Below the pieces are notes generated by a model. It had not been told where the DNA came from and searched no databases. It saw only the letters and a program-made list of their open reading frames with translations. From assembly GCF_004664715.2 (NCBI RefSeq), contig NC_051079.1, positions 54,812,503 to 54,876,502 on the forward strand: a stretch of 64,000 bases of DNA, read 5' to 3'. Positions 62,946-64,000 of this stretch are shown here, in pieces. Every line of letters starts with the position of its first letter. The stretch's first letter is position 1. The stretch is from Peromyscus leucopus. Lineage: Eukaryota; Chordata; Mammalia; Rodentia; Cricetidae. The translations under genes were made by a program, and so were the position numbers.

Positions 62946-63627
62946 GTGGGCCCGGGCGCGCGTTCCGCTCCCGCGGGTGGGCAGTTAGGGTCGCCGGCCT
63001 CGGAAGACCTCGCCTTGCGCCTCGGAGCCAGGGTGACCCCGCGCACTCCTGGGTGGGGACCAAGCCCCGGAGAGCCCGCCCTGTGTCCCCGCGGGCAGAC
63101 CCGGGGATCCAGCCCGGAGAGTGGGCCACCGGTGCCGGCAGCCGGCTCTCGGGATCCGGCTCGAAGTGGGCCACCAGTCCCAGCTGCGGAATCCAGAGAG
63201 TGCGCTCCGGGGACCCGACCAGGAGAGTGGGCCACCGGTCCCGAAGGGCGCGCCCTCGAGAGCTGGCCCCGGGGAGTGGCCCCCACGTTCCTGCGGCCGG
63301 GCCCGGTGACCTGGCCGGGAGAGGGTGGGCCACGGGTCTCAGCGGACCGACCGGGGATCACGATCCAGGGGATGCACCCGGGTCTGAGGGCTCCGGGGAG
63401 CCGGCTCCACGGAGCTGGCTACAGGTCCCGGGGCTGCGGGGGGAGGGGTGTCCCCGGGTGGCGGGGGCTCCCTGGGCTCCGGGTCTGACTCTCTGTCCCT
63501 TGGCCGCTCCCTCGCAAGTTTTGGGAAGTGATCAGCGATGAGCACGGCATCGACCCGGCCGGAGGCTACGTGGGCGACTCAGCGCTGCAGCTGGAGAGGA
63601 TCAGCGTCTACTACAATGAGTCATCCT
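62889..63627 (+). CDS. Tubb6: Tubulin beta-6 (class V), N-terminal 55 residues; the gene runs off the window
   Basis: Beta-tubulin pairs with alpha-tubulin to form the GTP-binding microtubule subunit. Exons 62889-62945 (57 nt, 19 codons) and 63519-63627 (109 nt) match the standard vertebrate beta-tubulin exon sizes. The protein starts with MREI, the motif through which nascent beta-tubulin triggers co-translational decay of its own mRNA. It then has the nucleotide-contacting GQCGNQIG at residues 10-17. Thr18 in place of the usual Ala, together with [20 protein letters not shown], is what I recall as specific for TUBB6. The position downstream of CIDEA agrees. About 390 further residues and two more exons should lie beyond 64000. 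The ATG is in good context (gccATGa). Confidence 0.94.
62946..63518 (+). other. Tubb6: Tubb6 intron 1 with degenerate GC-rich repeats
   Basis: The intron is 573 bases, GT-AG. A motif like agtgggccaccggtcc recurs in degenerate form starting near 63121, 63166, 63227, 63276 and 63325, with spacings of about 45-61 bases. This explains long open frames through the intron that do not represent protein. Confidence 0.7.
63519..63627 (+). CDS. Tubb6: Tubb6 coding exon 2
   Basis: The exon has 109 bases encoding residues 20-55 ([12 protein letters not shown] to YYNESS) plus the first base of codon 56. The acceptor is tcgcaag, slightly weaker than CAG. The donor is gtgagt, a strong match. Confidence 0.95.
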
Positions 63628-64000
63628 GTGAGTCGCACGGCTTCGGGCCGTCTCCCCTCCCCGCGCCACCCGGCCTCCGGCGCCGGCACCTGGCCTTCCC
63701 TGCATGCCCTGACAGGACCCGACCGTCCCCAGCGGGACCCCGGGCTAGACCCGCAGAGGGAGGGAGGCGCTCGGGGTGCGGTCTCGGCGCCGGCCCGCCC
63801 GCCGGCCGGCCCGGCAGAGTTCGCTCCGGGAAAAGTTCGGGCGGGAGGGAGCTGGATGCCCGGCCACTCCCTCACTCCCCCTGCAGCGGGAAACCCGCCC
63901 TAGGTCTTTTCAAACTGCGGGATCCCGCCTATCCCGAAGGGCCGGGAGGCTTGAACCAGACAATCCGTTGAGGTTGTGAAATCACCTCGGCACTCCCGGG
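63628..64000 (+). other. Tubb6: Tubb6 intron 2, start
   Basis: The intron begins with gtgagt and continues past the window. It is GC-rich CpG-island sequence without recognised repeats. Confidence 0.75.

Larger units (their letters stand above)
62640..64000. promoter_or_regulatory. CpG island over the Tubb6 5' end
   Basis: The region is strongly GC-rich and CpG-dense from about 62640 to the end of the window. It covers promoter, both coding exons, intron 1 and the visible part of intron 2. The boundary is by eye. Confidence 0.8.

Noticed and set aside
62544..63541. Long open frames (255-314 codons) over the Tubb6 promoter and intron 1
   Set aside because: They read through a splice donor and GC-rich repeats. 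Only the 19 codons of exon 1 match tubulin.

Overview
The window is nuclear DNA from a muroid rodent. The dense 7SL-derived B1, tRNA-derived B2/B3/B4 and ID SINEs, together with long (CA)n and (GA)n arrays, show this directly. The common B1 type (5' end in the form gccgggcggtggtggc, tail motif caaagctacacagagaaacc) and two related LTR families are what I associate with Cricetidae (hamsters, voles, deer mice) rather than mouse or rat. That family-level placement is an inference.

Three known protein genes lie on the + strand in the order IMPA2, CIDEA, TUBB6, matching as far as I recall the order on human 18p11 and mouse chromosome 18. (1) Bases 1-5485 hold the 3' part of Impa2: intron, exons at 2515-2623, 3781-3932 and 5105-5220, then the 3' UTR. 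(2) Bases 5486 to about 28150 are intergenic, mostly SINEs, an ancient L1 relic, LTR fragments and rodent medium-reiteration repeats, ending in a CpG island. (3) Bases 28227-45816 contain complete Cidea in five coding exons (38, 145, 147, 182 and 142 nt), which join to 217 codons plus a stop. Its first intron needs a non-canonical GC donor. (4) Bases 46085 to about 62640 are intergenic repeats and simple-sequence arrays. (5) A second CpG island, 62640-64000, carries the promoter and first two coding exons of Tubb6 (57 and 109 nt). The window ends inside its second intron.

The genes do not form a pathway or operon. Impa2 belongs to inositol phosphate metabolism, Cidea to lipid-droplet fusion in fat cells, and Tubb6 to microtubules. 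They are separate neighbours with separate promoters and poly(A) signals.

I found no RNA gene, CRISPR array, prokaryotic element, or candidate for a previously undescribed system that the sequence supports. The observations most worth a second look are structural: the GC-AG intron of Cidea; a 24-unit, 23-bp minisatellite that grew inside a B1 element, has an apparent 11-unit higher-order period and is open in all three minus-strand frames; a cricetid-type LTR-like repeat with an 8-bp target duplication; a perfect hairpin beside a tiny truncated B1 insertion; and a G4 motif and a Z-DNA-prone tract in the Cidea-Tubb6 spacer.
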